Assembly: GCA_012960755.1 (NCBI GenBank)
Contig: DUAT01000106.1
Location: forward strand, 34,562-98,561
Length of the DNA: 64,000 bases
Direction of reading: 5' to 3'
Source: Gammaproteobacteria bacterium
Lineage (GTDB): Bacteria > Pseudomonadota > Gammaproteobacteria > Pseudomonadales > Azotimanducaceae_A
Under the pieces are notes generated by a model. It had not been told where the DNA came from. It saw only the letters and a program-made list of their open reading frames with translations, and searched no databases. Shown here piece after piece: positions 1-8,760 of this stretch; position 1 is the first letter of the stretch, and each line of letters opens with the position of its first letter. The position numbers were made by a program, and so were the translations under genes.

Positions 1-156
1 TGCATAACTGGTTGAGACGGAAACAAGCGGTGGTGTGGTTTGTGGGTATTCCCGCAGGGGCAAATCACGGAACGACAGCACCCCAAACGCCAGGATCAGC
101 AAACTAAGCACGGTCGCAAATACCGGCCTTCTTACCGAAACATCTGAGATTACCAT
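1..156 (-). CDS. RND efflux transporter permease, N-terminal part
   Basis: Translating the minus strand from an ATG at 156 gives 52 residues that begin MVISDVSVRRPVFATVLSLL, the typical start of an inner-membrane RND (AcrB/MexB-type) permease: a short cytoplasmic segment, the VRRPVFA signature and the first transmembrane helix. The coding frame runs off the left edge of the window, so only the N-terminus is present. An AGGAGG-type ribosome binding site lies about 10 bases upstream. The gene starts 18 bases after the stop of the periplasmic adaptor gene, so the two form one operon. The substrate cannot be predicted. The identification rests on the conserved N-terminus only. Confidence 0.85.
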   Translation of the reverse strand, partial: MVISDVSVRRPVFATVLSLLILAFGVLSFRDLPLREYPQTTPPLVSVSTSYA

Positions 157-174
157 TGCTGAATCCTCCTGGAT

Positions 175-1260
175 TTAACCAGAAAACCCACTGCCAGATT
201 GTTTTTTAATCGTCACCTTACTACCCGGGCGAACTTTGATGGCTCCCTGGGTGATGACCTGTTGCCCTTCATCAAGCCCGGAGATCACTTCAACCAGGCC
301 AGGTCTTCTTCTGCCTGCCTGAATTTCTATCCTTTGTGCAGTCCCGTCCTGCACCACATAGACAAACTGCTGGTTTTGAACCGGTATAACAGCCTCTTCC
401 GGAATGACCAGCGCTGAGGTGCGACTGCGAACCAGGCTAACGGTGAGCAACATACCGGGTCGCAATAGTTTTTCTTCATTGTCCAACTCTGCCCGAATCG
501 ACACCGACCGGGTGATCGGATCAACGCGAGAATTGATGGTCTGCACCACGCCAGCAAATGTCATATCACGATACGCGGCACTTTTGGCGACGACTTCCTG
601 GCCTTTTTTTAACACAGCGAGATAATTTTCCGGAATAGAAAAGTCCAGTTTGATAACACTGATATCATCCAAAGTGGTGACCACTGTGTTGGGGCCAAGC
701 AGCGTGCCTGGGCTCACATTACGAAACCCCAGTACGCCACTAAACGGAGCTCGAATCAATCGGTCGTCCAGTCGCGCAACAATGGCATCGAGTCTTGCAC
801 GGGAAGTTTGCATGCGGGCTTTTTCGACATCCAGCTGGGTTTCCGAGGCGAGTTTCTGGTTGATCAAATTCTCCACTCTTCTGAACTGTCGTGACGACTC
901 ATCCACAGAAGCCTGGGCTTCTGCAAGTTGTGCAGTTTCCTCTGAATTAGTGAGTTCGATGAGGATCTGACCCGTGTTCACGTACATACCATCTTCAAAA
1001 TTTACCTTGCGTACGGTGTCGGTAACTTTGGAGGTAATTGAAATCGACTCATTTGCCCTTGTCGTGCCAATTGACTCTACTTCATCGACTATCACACTCA
1101 TGACCGCTGCAGACGTAATCACAACAATTGCGCCATCTCCCCACCCTCTTCTGGATTGCTGACCTTGTTGCTGATCGTAATTTCTTGCGGCAAAACCGGC
1201 GATTGCCAGTGAAAGTGCACAAAAAGAAATAAAGATTGGGTGAAGCCTGATAAATCGCAC
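175..1260 (-). CDS. RND efflux periplasmic adaptor (membrane fusion protein)
   Basis: The protein has 361 residues. It starts with an N-terminal membrane segment (residues about 8-25), followed by a biotinyl-lipoyl-like half domain (VNFEDGMYVNTGQILIEL), an alpha-helical hairpin around residues 110-165, the second lipoyl half (LIRAPFSGVLGFRNVSPGTL) and beta-barrel and membrane-proximal domains. This order is that of HlyD/AcrA-family adaptors, which link an inner-membrane RND pump to an outer-membrane channel. It is the first gene of an operon with the RND permease that follows it on the minus strand. No outer-membrane channel gene or regulator is visible beside it. The family call is firm; the exported substrate is unknown. 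Confidence 0.9.
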   Translation of the reverse strand: MRFIRLHPIFISFCALSLAIAGFAARNYDQQQGQQSRRGWGDGAIVVITSAAVMSVIVDEVESIGTTRANESISITSKVTDTVRKVNFEDGMYVNTGQILIELTNSEETAQLAEAQASVDESSRQFRRVENLINQKLASETQLDVEKARMQTSRARLDAIVARLDDRLIRAPFSGVLGFRNVSPGTLLGPNTVVTTLDDISVIKLDFSIPENYLAVLKKGQEVVAKSAAYRDMTFAGVVQTINSRVDPITRSVSIRAELDNEEKLLRPGMLLTVSLVRSRTSALVIPEEAVIPVQNQQFVYVVQDGTAQRIEIQAGRRRPGLVEVISGLDEGQQVITQGAIKVRPGSKVTIKKQSGSGFSG

Positions 1261-1376
1261 GAATTATCTCTTAGTCATTATATTGCTATCAACGGCACGA
1301 TGGCACGCGACTACCTGCCACAATAACATACACAACTGGTATAGTTGGATCCAAACAGTGAAATGCGGTATTTCTT

Positions 1377-2645
1377 ATGTCGAAATCAACACTGCTCGAA
1401 CGTCGACAGCAACTGATTGGCCATGCGGCGTTATTCTACCGGTCCCCGGTGCACATAGTGCGCGGCGATGGTGTCTACCTTTACGACCATAGCGGCAAAA
1501 GATACATCGATATGTACAACAATGTGCCCTGCGTTGGCCATGCAAACCCGCACGTGGTTGCTGCAATGGAACAGCAGATGGGCACTCTCAATGTACACAG
1601 CCGTTATCTGCATGAGGGTATTCTGGATTTCGCCGAGCGTTTACTGAGCTATCACCACGACAAACTGGAACAGGCTGTATTTGCCTGTTCAGGAACCGAA
1701 GCTAGTGAGATTGCGCTGATGATGGCACGCTATGCAACCGGGGGGCGCGGCATTATATGCAGCGACGCCACCTACCACGGCAACAGTACAGAAGTGAGTA
1801 AAATGTCAGCACGACCCGTGGATGATCCTGATTTTCGCAGCATACCGTTTCCCCAGACATACCGGCCTCTGGTGGAGAGTATAAACGGTGATGCACTGAC
1901 CCAGGCGTACCTCGCCAAACTCCAGCTGGCGATAGACGACTTTGCTGAAAACAACATCCCCTTTGCTGGTCTGTTTGTCTGCTCAATTTTTGCCAACGAA
2001 GGATTGCCAGACCTGCCCGACGGATTTATGAGCCGGGCCGTGGATCTTGTTCACAAGGCGGGTGGTGTCGTCATCGCGGATGAGGTTCAGGCTGGTTATT
2101 GCCGTTCCGGCAACTGGTGGGGATATGAAACCAGTGACTTTATCCCGGACATTGTGACCATGGGTAAACCCATGGGGAACGGCCTGCCCGTGTCGGCAGT
2201 TGTTTCGAGCGCGGACATGGTTCGTGTCTTTCGAACCAATACCCATTATTTTAATACCTTCGCCTCCAGCCCTGTCCAGGCAGCCACAGCCATGGCGGTA
2301 CTCGATGTGATTGAACAGGATGATCTGTTAAACCGCTCAGCAATGCTGGGCGAACAATTGCGTCGTGAACTCACCAAAATGCAGGATACTTGCGAGGCTA
2401 TGGGTGATGTTCGGGGTTGCGGACTGTTCGTTGGTGTCGAATGGGTGTCCGACCGGGCAGCCAAAACGGCAGATCGCGCTGGCGCAGCGGATGTTGCCAA
2501 TCGCATGAAAGACAAGGGCTTTTTGCTTAGCAACGCGGGCGCATTTGGCAACGTGGTAAAGATCCGGCCACCTTTGGTGTTTCAGCAGGATCACGCCGAT
2601 ACTTTTCTTGAGGCATTTGCTGAGATGCTGGCGGAAATAGCCTAG
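1377..2645 (+). CDS. Class III aminotransferase-fold PLP enzyme (transaminase or phospho-lyase)
   Basis: The 422-residue protein is a fold-type I PLP enzyme of class III. The phosphate-binding region (ACSGTEASEIA), the PLP-ring Asp235 (VIADEVQAGYCRSG) and the Schiff-base Lys264 (TMGKPMGNGLP) are all present. Class III members include 4-aminobutyrate-type transaminases and the ethanolamine-phosphate and phospho-hydroxylysine phospho-lyases. The next gene, seven bases downstream, encodes an APH-type small-molecule kinase. A kinase followed by a phospho-lyase of exactly these two folds is how hydroxylysine and ethanolamine are broken down in other organisms, so a phospho-lyase on a phosphorylated amino alcohol is a reasonable inference. 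An ordinary transaminase is not excluded. The ATG at 1377 fits the family start. Confidence 0.85.
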   Translation: MSKSTLLERRQQLIGHAALFYRSPVHIVRGDGVYLYDHSGKRYIDMYNNVPCVGHANPHVVAAMEQQMGTLNVHSRYLHEGILDFAERLLSYHHDKLEQAVFACSGTEASEIALMMARYATGGRGIICSDATYHGNSTEVSKMSARPVDDPDFRSIPFPQTYRPLVESINGDALTQAYLAKLQLAIDDFAENNIPFAGLFVCSIFANEGLPDLPDGFMSRAVDLVHKAGGVVIADEVQAGYCRSGNWWGYETSDFIPDIVTMGKPMGNGLPVSAVVSSADMVRVFRTNTHYFNTFASSPVQAATAMAVLDVIEQDDLLNRSAMLGEQLRRELTKMQDTCEAMGDVRGCGLFVGVEWVSDRAAKTADRAGAADVANRMKDKGFLLSNAGAFGNVVKIRPPLVFQQDHADTFLEAFAEMLAEIA

Positions 2646-2651
2646 TCCCCA

Positions 2652-3623
2652 ATGGATGATCCGAACACCATCCTGCAGGAGGTAACACCTTGCCTGGCCG
2701 AGTGGAATATCAAACCACACAGTATTTGCCTGGCATCCCATTCTGAAAATATTGTCTACAAAGTCACAGCAGAAGATGAATCAACCTATGCCCTGCGCGT
2801 GCATCGCCCTGGCTATCACTCTTTGGCTGAATTAAACGCAGAGCAGGTCTGGACACAAGCACTGTCAGAATTTGGACTGCAGGTACCCGTCGCCTACCCC
2901 ACTAGCCGAGGTGAATTTTACGTTGCTGCGAAATGCGGTGGCGTGGTGCGACAGGTAGCGTTGATTGGATGGCTGGAAGGCCAACCCCTGGCTGACTTTC
3001 TTTACCACGAAGGTAAGCCTATAAAGGAAATTCCCCTCGAAATGATCAGCCAGGTAGGCGTGACCTGTGCTCAGCTTCACAATCACACTAGCGGTTGGCA
3101 ACCACCTGCTGGCTTCACCCGCCACAGTCTCAATGTAGAGGGGCTTCTGGGGGCAGACCCGTTCTGGGGAAGGTTCTGGGAAGTGTCATCGTTAACAGCA
3201 ACGCAACGACGCACCATCAAAGGGTTAAGGAACAGGGCGATCGAACGACTCACAGACTATGGTGAACTGCCAAAAACCTACAGCATGATTCATGCGGATC
3301 TGCACGAGGGTAATCTGTTTGTGACAAATGATGGTCTGGTTGTGATCGACTTTGATGATGCAGGTTTCGGCTGGCATCAATATGATCTCGCTGTGGCGCT
3401 ATTCTCGCACAGTGACCGCCCTGATTTTGATGCGATTGAGTACGCCTTGATCGAGGGTTATCGAACGCAGCGTAGCTTGAGCGACGAAGACGCATCGTTG
3501 CTCACGCTCTTTACGTTGATCCGCAACCTTGCCCTCATCGGCTGGGCAAATGCACGCCCTGAACTCGAGCGGGATGAGTATCTACGCTTTTTGATTGATA
3601 AAGCCTGTCGCACGAAGATCTGA
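2652..3623 (+). CDS. APH-family phosphotransferase (small-molecule kinase)
   Basis: This 323-residue protein has the aminoglycoside/choline-kinase fold. The catalytic Brenner motif HADLHEGN gives His214, Asp216 and Asn221, and the metal-binding segment VVIDFDDAG supplies Asp233 and Asp235. The N-lobe contains the expected nucleotide-binding strands (YALRVHRPGYHS). Family members phosphorylate hydroxyl groups of amino alcohols, homoserine, thiamine or drugs. It lies seven bases after the class III PLP enzyme gene on the same strand, so the products probably act in sequence: phosphorylation here, then PLP-dependent elimination. Resistance to an antibiotic is less likely given this context. The substrate is not known. 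Confidence 0.82.
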   Translation: MDDPNTILQEVTPCLAEWNIKPHSICLASHSENIVYKVTAEDESTYALRVHRPGYHSLAELNAEQVWTQALSEFGLQVPVAYPTSRGEFYVAAKCGGVVRQVALIGWLEGQPLADFLYHEGKPIKEIPLEMISQVGVTCAQLHNHTSGWQPPAGFTRHSLNVEGLLGADPFWGRFWEVSSLTATQRRTIKGLRNRAIERLTDYGELPKTYSMIHADLHEGNLFVTNDGLVVIDFDDAGFGWHQYDLAVALFSHSDRPDFDAIEYALIEGYRTQRSLSDEDASLLTLFTLIRNLALIGWANARPELERDEYLRFLIDKACRTKI

Positions 3624-3640
3624 AACTGGCGTATCGAGAG

Positions 3641-4420
3641 CTAAGCGCCTTTTAGACTCGCTTGTCGACGTACGACTTCAAGCAGATCGTCAGCGTGAAT
3701 TCGAACTCGCCAGTTATCTGTCAGGTCCTGCCACAGAATCACCCCGTTTTCGATTAAAAAAGTAGCCGGTCTTGGCACATCATGGCCTCCCATGCCGCCT
3801 TTTTCGTGGACCAGTCCAAGTGCCCTGGTTACCGCCAGGTCGCCATCCGAAAGAATCGGATAATCAAGCTTCAAACGCCGGGCAACTCGCGAGTTCTCCT
3901 GCGGTGTATCCGGACTGATGGCAATGACCTCGAAACCAGAAGCCCGGAAATCGTTAATCCTTGACTGCAAACCTTGCAGTTCTGACATGCAGAAGGGTCA
4001 CCAGAAACCACGATAAAAAACCAGGATTAACCGATCACTCGCTGCTGCTCCAAGATTGATGTCGCTTTCGTCATTTGACACCAGGGTGGTGGCCGGTATC
4101 TGCCCTCCCTGCTTCACCGCCAGGTCCGCAGAAGGAAGACCATAGGACAACACGAAGCAGTACACCAGCAACATCAGGGTGAACGAGACAGAGACGAACA
4201 TTCCGAGTATGCCGACCCCGCGACGCCAACCCCCAACGGGCCAGGCTCGACGAATCCCAACCACTGAAATACCGATCGCAACAGCCAGTATCAGCAGGTT
4301 GGCCCAGGGTACATCCCGGAACATTGGCCATTGCGCAAAGAAGGTGTAATACGAGATGAAGCCGATTGGAGCGGTGAGCGGACCAAGCCACAATGCATGG
4401 TTCCACTGCAGGATACGCAC
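3641..4420 (-). CDS. Membrane-anchored peroxiredoxin-like selenoprotein (in-frame UGA = Sec141)
   Basis: One continuous minus-strand frame of 259 residues is interrupted only by a TGA at 3998-4000. Residues 1-100 form about three membrane helices; the rest is an AhpC/TSA-type thioredoxin-fold domain. The TGA falls exactly where the family has its peroxidatic cysteine: the sequence reads VFYRGFW, stop, PFC, against the usual FYRGxWCPxC. This gives a UxxC redox motif with Cys144. Both sides of the stop remain homologous and in frame. A perfect hairpin starts 17 nt after the UGA, matching the bacterial SECIS pattern. The GTG start at 4420 has a GAGGGA site six bases upstream. The expected role is reduction of peroxides or a thiol-redox reaction at the membrane. 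The other explanation is a pseudogene or a sequencing error. selA, selB, selC and selD are not in the window. Confidence 0.8.
3964..3980 (-). promoter_or_regulatory. Bacterial SECIS-like hairpin downstream of UGA
   Basis: On the coding strand ACTGCAAGGTTTGCAGT forms a perfect seven-base-pair stem closed by a GGT loop. The loop begins 24 nt after the UGA at 4000-3998, and its first two bases are G. Both properties agree with the known bacterial SECIS rules: an apical loop roughly 16-37 nt from the UGA, with a G in the first two loop positions. The loop core AGGU also resembles the E. coli fdhF element as I remember it. CCTT just after the UGA can pair with AAGG after the hairpin to form a lower stem. 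SelB binding is inferred, not shown. Confidence 0.7.
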
Positions 4421-4493
4421 TGATTTCCCTCAAGGGTGGGGTTGCTGCTGGACATGAATACAACATGTTTTTCGCGCTTTTACAAGAGGGGCC

Positions 4494-6887
4494 TTATGTA
4501 TCCAACTCCCCGCGCAGCGACTCGACAACGCCAGAGAAACGCTCCCGATTTTCCTCACTAAGCTCTGACAGGGTCTTGTGTGCCTGAAGCAGCAGGCGAT
4601 GACTGTCTCCTGTCGGCTGTTCCCTGGGAACAAGCTTTTGCTCCCCTGGAGGATCAAACTTTTCGCGGCTGATCGAATTAATGACGTCGGCCAGGCCAAG
4701 TTCCTCGAACAATCCACGGACCATTTCATTTGGCCCATGTATATGCGCCCATCCATTGGCGTCCATTGTTACGATCTCGTGCAACGTCCCCAGAAAGGTG
4801 CTGTCGAGACCCGTGCAGTCAGCAAGGTCAATGTTCAGTTCGCGACCGTCACCCAGGGCGTCCTTCGCGAGCTGACGAAAAGCATCTGCGCTGGTCCAGG
4901 TCCCCTTTCCACGAAACGCGAGGCATGTCGCCTGTTCCCCGGTCGATATCCACAATTCACCTGCCTGGGAGCCCGATGTAAGGTTCTCAGCCTGATTCGG
5001 TACGGTATCCGGGTTTGAAATCTCATCGTCCTGCGGATCATTGTCAAGATGCGACGGACCCTTGCATACCTCCAGCACGAGCAGGGTCACGTCGTCTGCG
5101 CCTTCATTATCAGCACTCAATCTCGCTCTTTCGGCAGCGCCATCGTAGAGTTTGCGCAGCCGTCCGGGCCCATCCAGGGATTCGTCTGCCATGGTAGCGG
5201 TGATCATATTGCAAAGACCTTCAGTTCCCTGCGATTCGATCCCGTCGGTCAAGCCATCGGTATGCAGGATGAGCCTGTCTCCTGATCGCAAATCAAACTC
5301 ATGTTCCGTGAAATTCGGCTCCCTCGATATCCCAAGGGCGGGCCCAGTGTGCTCCAGCAGCACACACTCTCCGCTTTCCCGAAGAAGTAACATCGGCGTG
5401 TGTCCAGCGGATGCAGCACGGAGCTTAAGGGTCTTCTTGTCGATAAGCACATACGCTGCTGTCAGAAACATACCGGGGCTCAACTTGTCGGTGCAGAGCT
5501 GTTCGTTAACTCGCGTCAGCACTTCCGAAGGATCAAGTGCGCAGCCCTGCAGGTCAGACATTTGAAGTCGCTGTTTGAACAGCACCGAGAGCATGGCGGC
5601 AGCAACACCGTGGCCGGTCGCATCAGCTACATACAGCGCAACACTTCCGTCGTCGAGGCTGCAGACATCGTACAGGTCACCACCGACATTCATTCCAGGG
5701 CGATAGAGTGCATCCACGCGTACACTCTCAAGCTGCGGGGGCTCTGTCGGTAGCAGGGCGCGCTGAATGACCTGGGCCCGCTCCAGGTCATTGCGGATGA
5801 CCTCAGACTTGTGGTCCAGCTCCCGCAGCTTATCCGCCAGATCTGTGCTGTTGGCCCGAAGCTGACCCACCAAAGTTTCCTTTTGCACCACCGCTGTTTT
5901 CAACTGACCCGTCCGCTCCTGAACGCGCGCTTCGAGGTTGGCGTTGAGTTCATGGATCTCCAATTCGGCGCGAACTCGAGATGTTATATCCCGAATGAAG
6001 GCGCTGAAAACCTGTGATTCCCCCAGACGCAAGGGCGATACACTGAGCTCCACCGGGAATTGCCGCCCTGTCTTGTCAACTGCCTGGACCTCGATGCGTT
6101 TGTTGAAGATTGGAGCTTCACCTGTTGCGAGGAAGTGCTGCAGGCCTTTTCTGTGACCATCGTGGTTGCCTGATGGAATAACTGTATCGAACAGGGTTTT
6201 GCCAATCGCCTCTTCGCTCGACCAGCCGAAGACGATTTCTGCCTGTGGATTCCAGTCGACGATATTACTCTGCTCGTCAATGGTCACAATCGCATCCAGT
6301 GCATTGTCAAGAATCGCCTGGGTCCTGCCCTCACTATGCTGCAACGCCTGCTCCGCCTGCCTGCGCTCCGAGGACTCAAGCGCAAGGGTCGCAAGGTCTG
6401 CGAGGGAACCGGCGAACAGTTGTTCTTCGTCCGTCCAGACTCGTGCTGGCCCTATATGCTCGTGACAAACAATGCCGATCGCCGTACCCCGTGCGCGCAA
6501 TGGTGCATCCAGCATGGAAGTGATGCCATTAACATCGAGATAACCCTGGGAGAATTCTGCCGTACGAGGATCCGTGTGGGCATCGTCCGCAACTATCGCT
6601 CGCTCTTCATTCAGCGCTTCAAAATACAGCGGGTAATCTACCTCGGCAAGCTCTACACCTTCGGAGTGCTCGCCTGTCGACATATCGTAACTATCAATAC
6701 AGTAGATTTTAGTACGACCCTCGTCGTAGAGCCATATGTTGACCCTTGCGATGCCGAGAGTGTGGGATGCGGCTTCCGTAATTTCGCGCAGCGAGGACGC
6801 AAGATCTCCGATCCTCATCGACTCGCTCTTGGCGAGCTTCGTCAACACTTCATAGTGTTGCGCGAGATTGGATTCGCTTTCAGACAC
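4494..6887 (-). CDS. GAF-PAS-PP2C (SpoIIE/RsbU)-STAS signalling protein
   Basis: The 797-residue protein contains, in order, a GAF domain (about 20-175), a PAS domain (about 185-305, with LDAIVTIDEQSNIVDWN), a coiled coil (about 310-370), a SpoIIE/RsbU-type PP2C phosphatase (about 380-610, with NVGGDLYDV and YVADATGHGVAAAM carrying metal-binding aspartates) and a C-terminal STAS domain (about 655-760). The STAS domain carries LDSTFLGTL, whose Ser fits the phosphorylated serine of anti-sigma factor antagonists. In partner-switching systems these phosphatases dephosphorylate a separate STAS protein; here the likely substrate is fused to the enzyme. No HATPase anti-sigma kinase lies nearby. It is followed on the same strand by the selenoprotein-like peroxiredoxin, 73 bases away. 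The protein appears cytoplasmic, with no membrane segments. Confidence 0.85.
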   Translation of the reverse strand: MSESESNLAQHYEVLTKLAKSESMRIGDLASSLREITEAASHTLGIARVNIWLYDEGRTKIYCIDSYDMSTGEHSEGVELAEVDYPLYFEALNEERAIVADDAHTDPRTAEFSQGYLDVNGITSMLDAPLRARGTAIGIVCHEHIGPARVWTDEEQLFAGSLADLATLALESSERRQAEQALQHSEGRTQAILDNALDAIVTIDEQSNIVDWNPQAEIVFGWSSEEAIGKTLFDTVIPSGNHDGHRKGLQHFLATGEAPIFNKRIEVQAVDKTGRQFPVELSVSPLRLGESQVFSAFIRDITSRVRAELEIHELNANLEARVQERTGQLKTAVVQKETLVGQLRANSTDLADKLRELDHKSEVIRNDLERAQVIQRALLPTEPPQLESVRVDALYRPGMNVGGDLYDVCSLDDGSVALYVADATGHGVAAAMLSVLFKQRLQMSDLQGCALDPSEVLTRVNEQLCTDKLSPGMFLTAAYVLIDKKTLKLRAASAGHTPMLLLRESGECVLLEHTGPALGISREPNFTEHEFDLRSGDRLILHTDGLTDGIESQGTEGLCNMITATMADESLDGPGRLRKLYDGAAERARLSADNEGADDVTLLVLEVCKGPSHLDNDPQDDEISNPDTVPNQAENLTSGSQAGELWISTGEQATCLAFRGKGTWTSADAFRQLAKDALGDGRELNIDLADCTGLDSTFLGTLHEIVTMDANGWAHIHGPNEMVRGLFEELGLADVINSISREKFDPPGEQKLVPREQPTGDSHRLLLQAHKTLSELSEENRERFSGVVESLRGELDT

Positions 6888-7032
6888 GTCTCACTCCGAT
6901 GCCGGATAATTCGTGTGGATGCCGATTACAATGATAGCCAGTCTCGCTTCGGGCAGCAACCGATTACCGGCACACTAAATGGCCCCACGGAGTCGTCCCA
7001 AAGGAGTTCGCACGTAACGCACGTTCAGCAGA

Positions 7033-7872
7033 TTACTTGCCTTGCCTCACCCAATCCAGCGTGGATGACGACTTTGGGATCGTTTTTGTTTTTCTTTCGT
7101 CTCCATTGAGCAAAAGCTTGTAATGGTAGGCCTGGTCTTTATCAACGCTTGACCCGCTGTTATCCGTGTAGTCCCAGTAAACCCGGTATTTACCTGCCGG
7201 TAACGCTTGATCAATGAGCGTCTTCACATTTCGCAAACTCGTATCATAAATTTCCAGTTTCACGGCACTCGATGTCCTTAACCAAAATACGATCCTGGAT
7301 AATGGCGACTGTGGCATCTCGAGCAACTCACTTTGGGACATACTGATCAACGCGTCAATGATCTCCCGGTCGGAGTAGCCTGGGAACCTGCCCTGTAAAT
7401 AATCATAAACGAGATAACTTTCTGCTTCTGTTAAATCAACCATGTTCGTAAGCAATCGATTCAGACTTTCCTCCAGCGCTGGAAACTTGCCCCGATCCAG
7501 CTGCTTCTGTAAGTTCTTCGCATCTATCTGTAGCAGGAGTAATTTTCTCCTTATCACTGTTTCCCAGATAATTTCTTCGGTAAACGTGTTGTCCAGCGCA
7601 TCGTCCATCTCAATATAAAAGTTCGGGTTCTCGCCAATTTTCAGGGCAATTTCTCTTTGTAGCTCATCCAGCTCTTTTTCATCAACAAACAGGGAAGTTA
7701 CCAGTCCGACAACCGTGGATTTTGCTTTATGCGCGGGCAGGAAGTAAAACGGCAATTGGAATCCAGTCTTGACGTAAAGGGATGCAAGAATTATTGCCAG
7801 TACGATGCCTGATATTGTCCCTGTCAGGAACTTGAAGGAATCACTTTTGTATTGCTTATCCGGCGCCTTCAT
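7033..7872 (-). CDS. Single-span membrane protein with FlgD-Ig-like C-terminal domain
   Basis: I do not recognise a named family for the full 279 residues. Residues about 14-35 form one transmembrane helix, followed by a mostly helical region (about 50-190) rich in Leu, Glu and Asp. The C-terminus (about 200-270) resembles a FlgD-type Ig or fibronectin-like repeat: an N-V-K-T-L strand, then LPAGKYRVYWDYTDNSG and a Y-x-Y-K-L-L strand. In FlgD and in secreted proteins this module is a beta-sandwich for protein contact. The topology suggests a membrane anchor with an extracytoplasmic sandwich domain. It sits between the GAF-PP2C protein and the TauD-type dioxygenase, both on the same strand, with no clear functional link. 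Confidence 0.6.
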   Translation of the reverse strand: MKAPDKQYKSDSFKFLTGTISGIVLAIILASLYVKTGFQLPFYFLPAHKAKSTVVGLVTSLFVDEKELDELQREIALKIGENPNFYIEMDDALDNTFTEEIIWETVIRRKLLLLQIDAKNLQKQLDRGKFPALEESLNRLLTNMVDLTEAESYLVYDYLQGRFPGYSDREIIDALISMSQSELLEMPQSPLSRIVFWLRTSSAVKLEIYDTSLRNVKTLIDQALPAGKYRVYWDYTDNSGSSVDKDQAYHYKLLLNGDERKTKTIPKSSSTLDWVRQGK

Positions 7873-7902
7873 GAGTAATTCTCAAATGAGATACCCTATT
7901 GC

Positions 7903-8760
7903 TTAATACGGCCTGTCACCAATGACCGTCACTCTCTCCATCCTGCGAACCGCAGGCCAATAGTCCGCGGCGGCATAATGTTGTACGGCACGGTTGTCCC
8001 AAAAAGTGAACGAGTTTTCTCGCCATTTAAACCGGCACTGATAGTCGGGCACCCAGGCGGTAAGAAAGAGCTTGTCGAGGAGTTGTTGCGACGAAGTTTC
8101 ATCCATACCTTCTATTTTACGAGTGAATATTTTGTTGACGTAAATTGACTTTTTTTTGCTCCCAGGATGAGTTAGAACGACGGGATGTGTTGCAGGTGGA
8201 AATTGCTCACGTTTTTGCTGTATTTCGTCTTCCGACGCGCCTTTCATGCGCATCCCATTCAGAAAATTTTCATTGTCATGGACAGCAAATAAGCCATCAA
8301 TTTGCTGCTTCGTTTCATCATCCAAACCATTGTAAGCAGCTTCCATGTTTGCAAATAATGTATCACCACCAACCTCTGGGACTTCCCGTGCACGCAGAAT
8401 GGACCCTAATGATGGCTCTTGCCGCCAGGTCACATCAGAGTGCCAGACATTGATGTAAGGCGGATTTTCCCGGTCGTTATTCAGACATACAACCTCAGGG
8501 TGATCTTCCATATTCGATACAAAAGGGTGAACTTCAACCTTCCCAAAATGCCTGCCAAATTCTACATGCTGTTCAACGGTAATGTTCTGGTCTCTAAAGA
8601 AAACCACTTTACGATCGACCAGTAAATCAGCCAGGTATTCAATCGTGACATCATCCAGGTGGCCACCAATATCGATCCCAAGCACTTCCGTACCGATACT
8701 GGGAGATAAATGAACCAATTTGAAACCCAGTTCTCCGTCTTGAGTTGCTTGTACACTCAT
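7903..8760 (-). CDS. TauD/TfdA-family Fe(II)/2-oxoglutarate dioxygenase
   Basis: The 285-residue protein matches the taurine/2,4-D dioxygenase family. The iron-binding HxD lies in NVWHSDVTW, and the distal His with the 2-oxoglutarate Arg region lies near DNRAVQHYAAADYWPAVRR. The N-terminal segment (LSPSIGTEVLGIDI) is also typical. These enzymes hydroxylate substrates such as taurine, alkylsulfates, phenoxyacetates or carnitine precursors; the substrate here is unknown. I chose ATG 8760 because GGAG lies six bases upstream; an in-frame GTG at 8772 would overlap that site. No sulfonate ABC transporter is nearby, so a role in taurine use is not supported by context. Confidence 0.88.
   Translation of the reverse strand: MSVQATQDGELGFKLVHLSPSIGTEVLGIDIGGHLDDVTIEYLADLLVDRKVVFFRDQNITVEQHVEFGRHFGKVEVHPFVSNMEDHPEVVCLNNDRENPPYINVWHSDVTWRQEPSLGSILRAREVPEVGGDTLFANMEAAYNGLDDETKQQIDGLFAVHDNENFLNGMRMKGASEDEIQQKREQFPPATHPVVLTHPGSKKKSIYVNKIFTRKIEGMDETSSQQLLDKLFLTAWVPDYQCRFKWRENSFTFWDNRAVQHYAAADYWPAVRRMERVTVIGDRPY

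Noticed and set aside
3998..4420. A separate 140-residue membrane protein gene
   Set aside because: The protein ends in FYRGFW exactly before the UGA, and the rest of the peroxiredoxin motif continues in frame, so it is the first part of one gene.
4578..5018. Plus-strand open frames inside the GAF-PAS-PP2C gene
   Set aside because: They are antisense shadows of a well-conserved multidomain gene and have no own homology.
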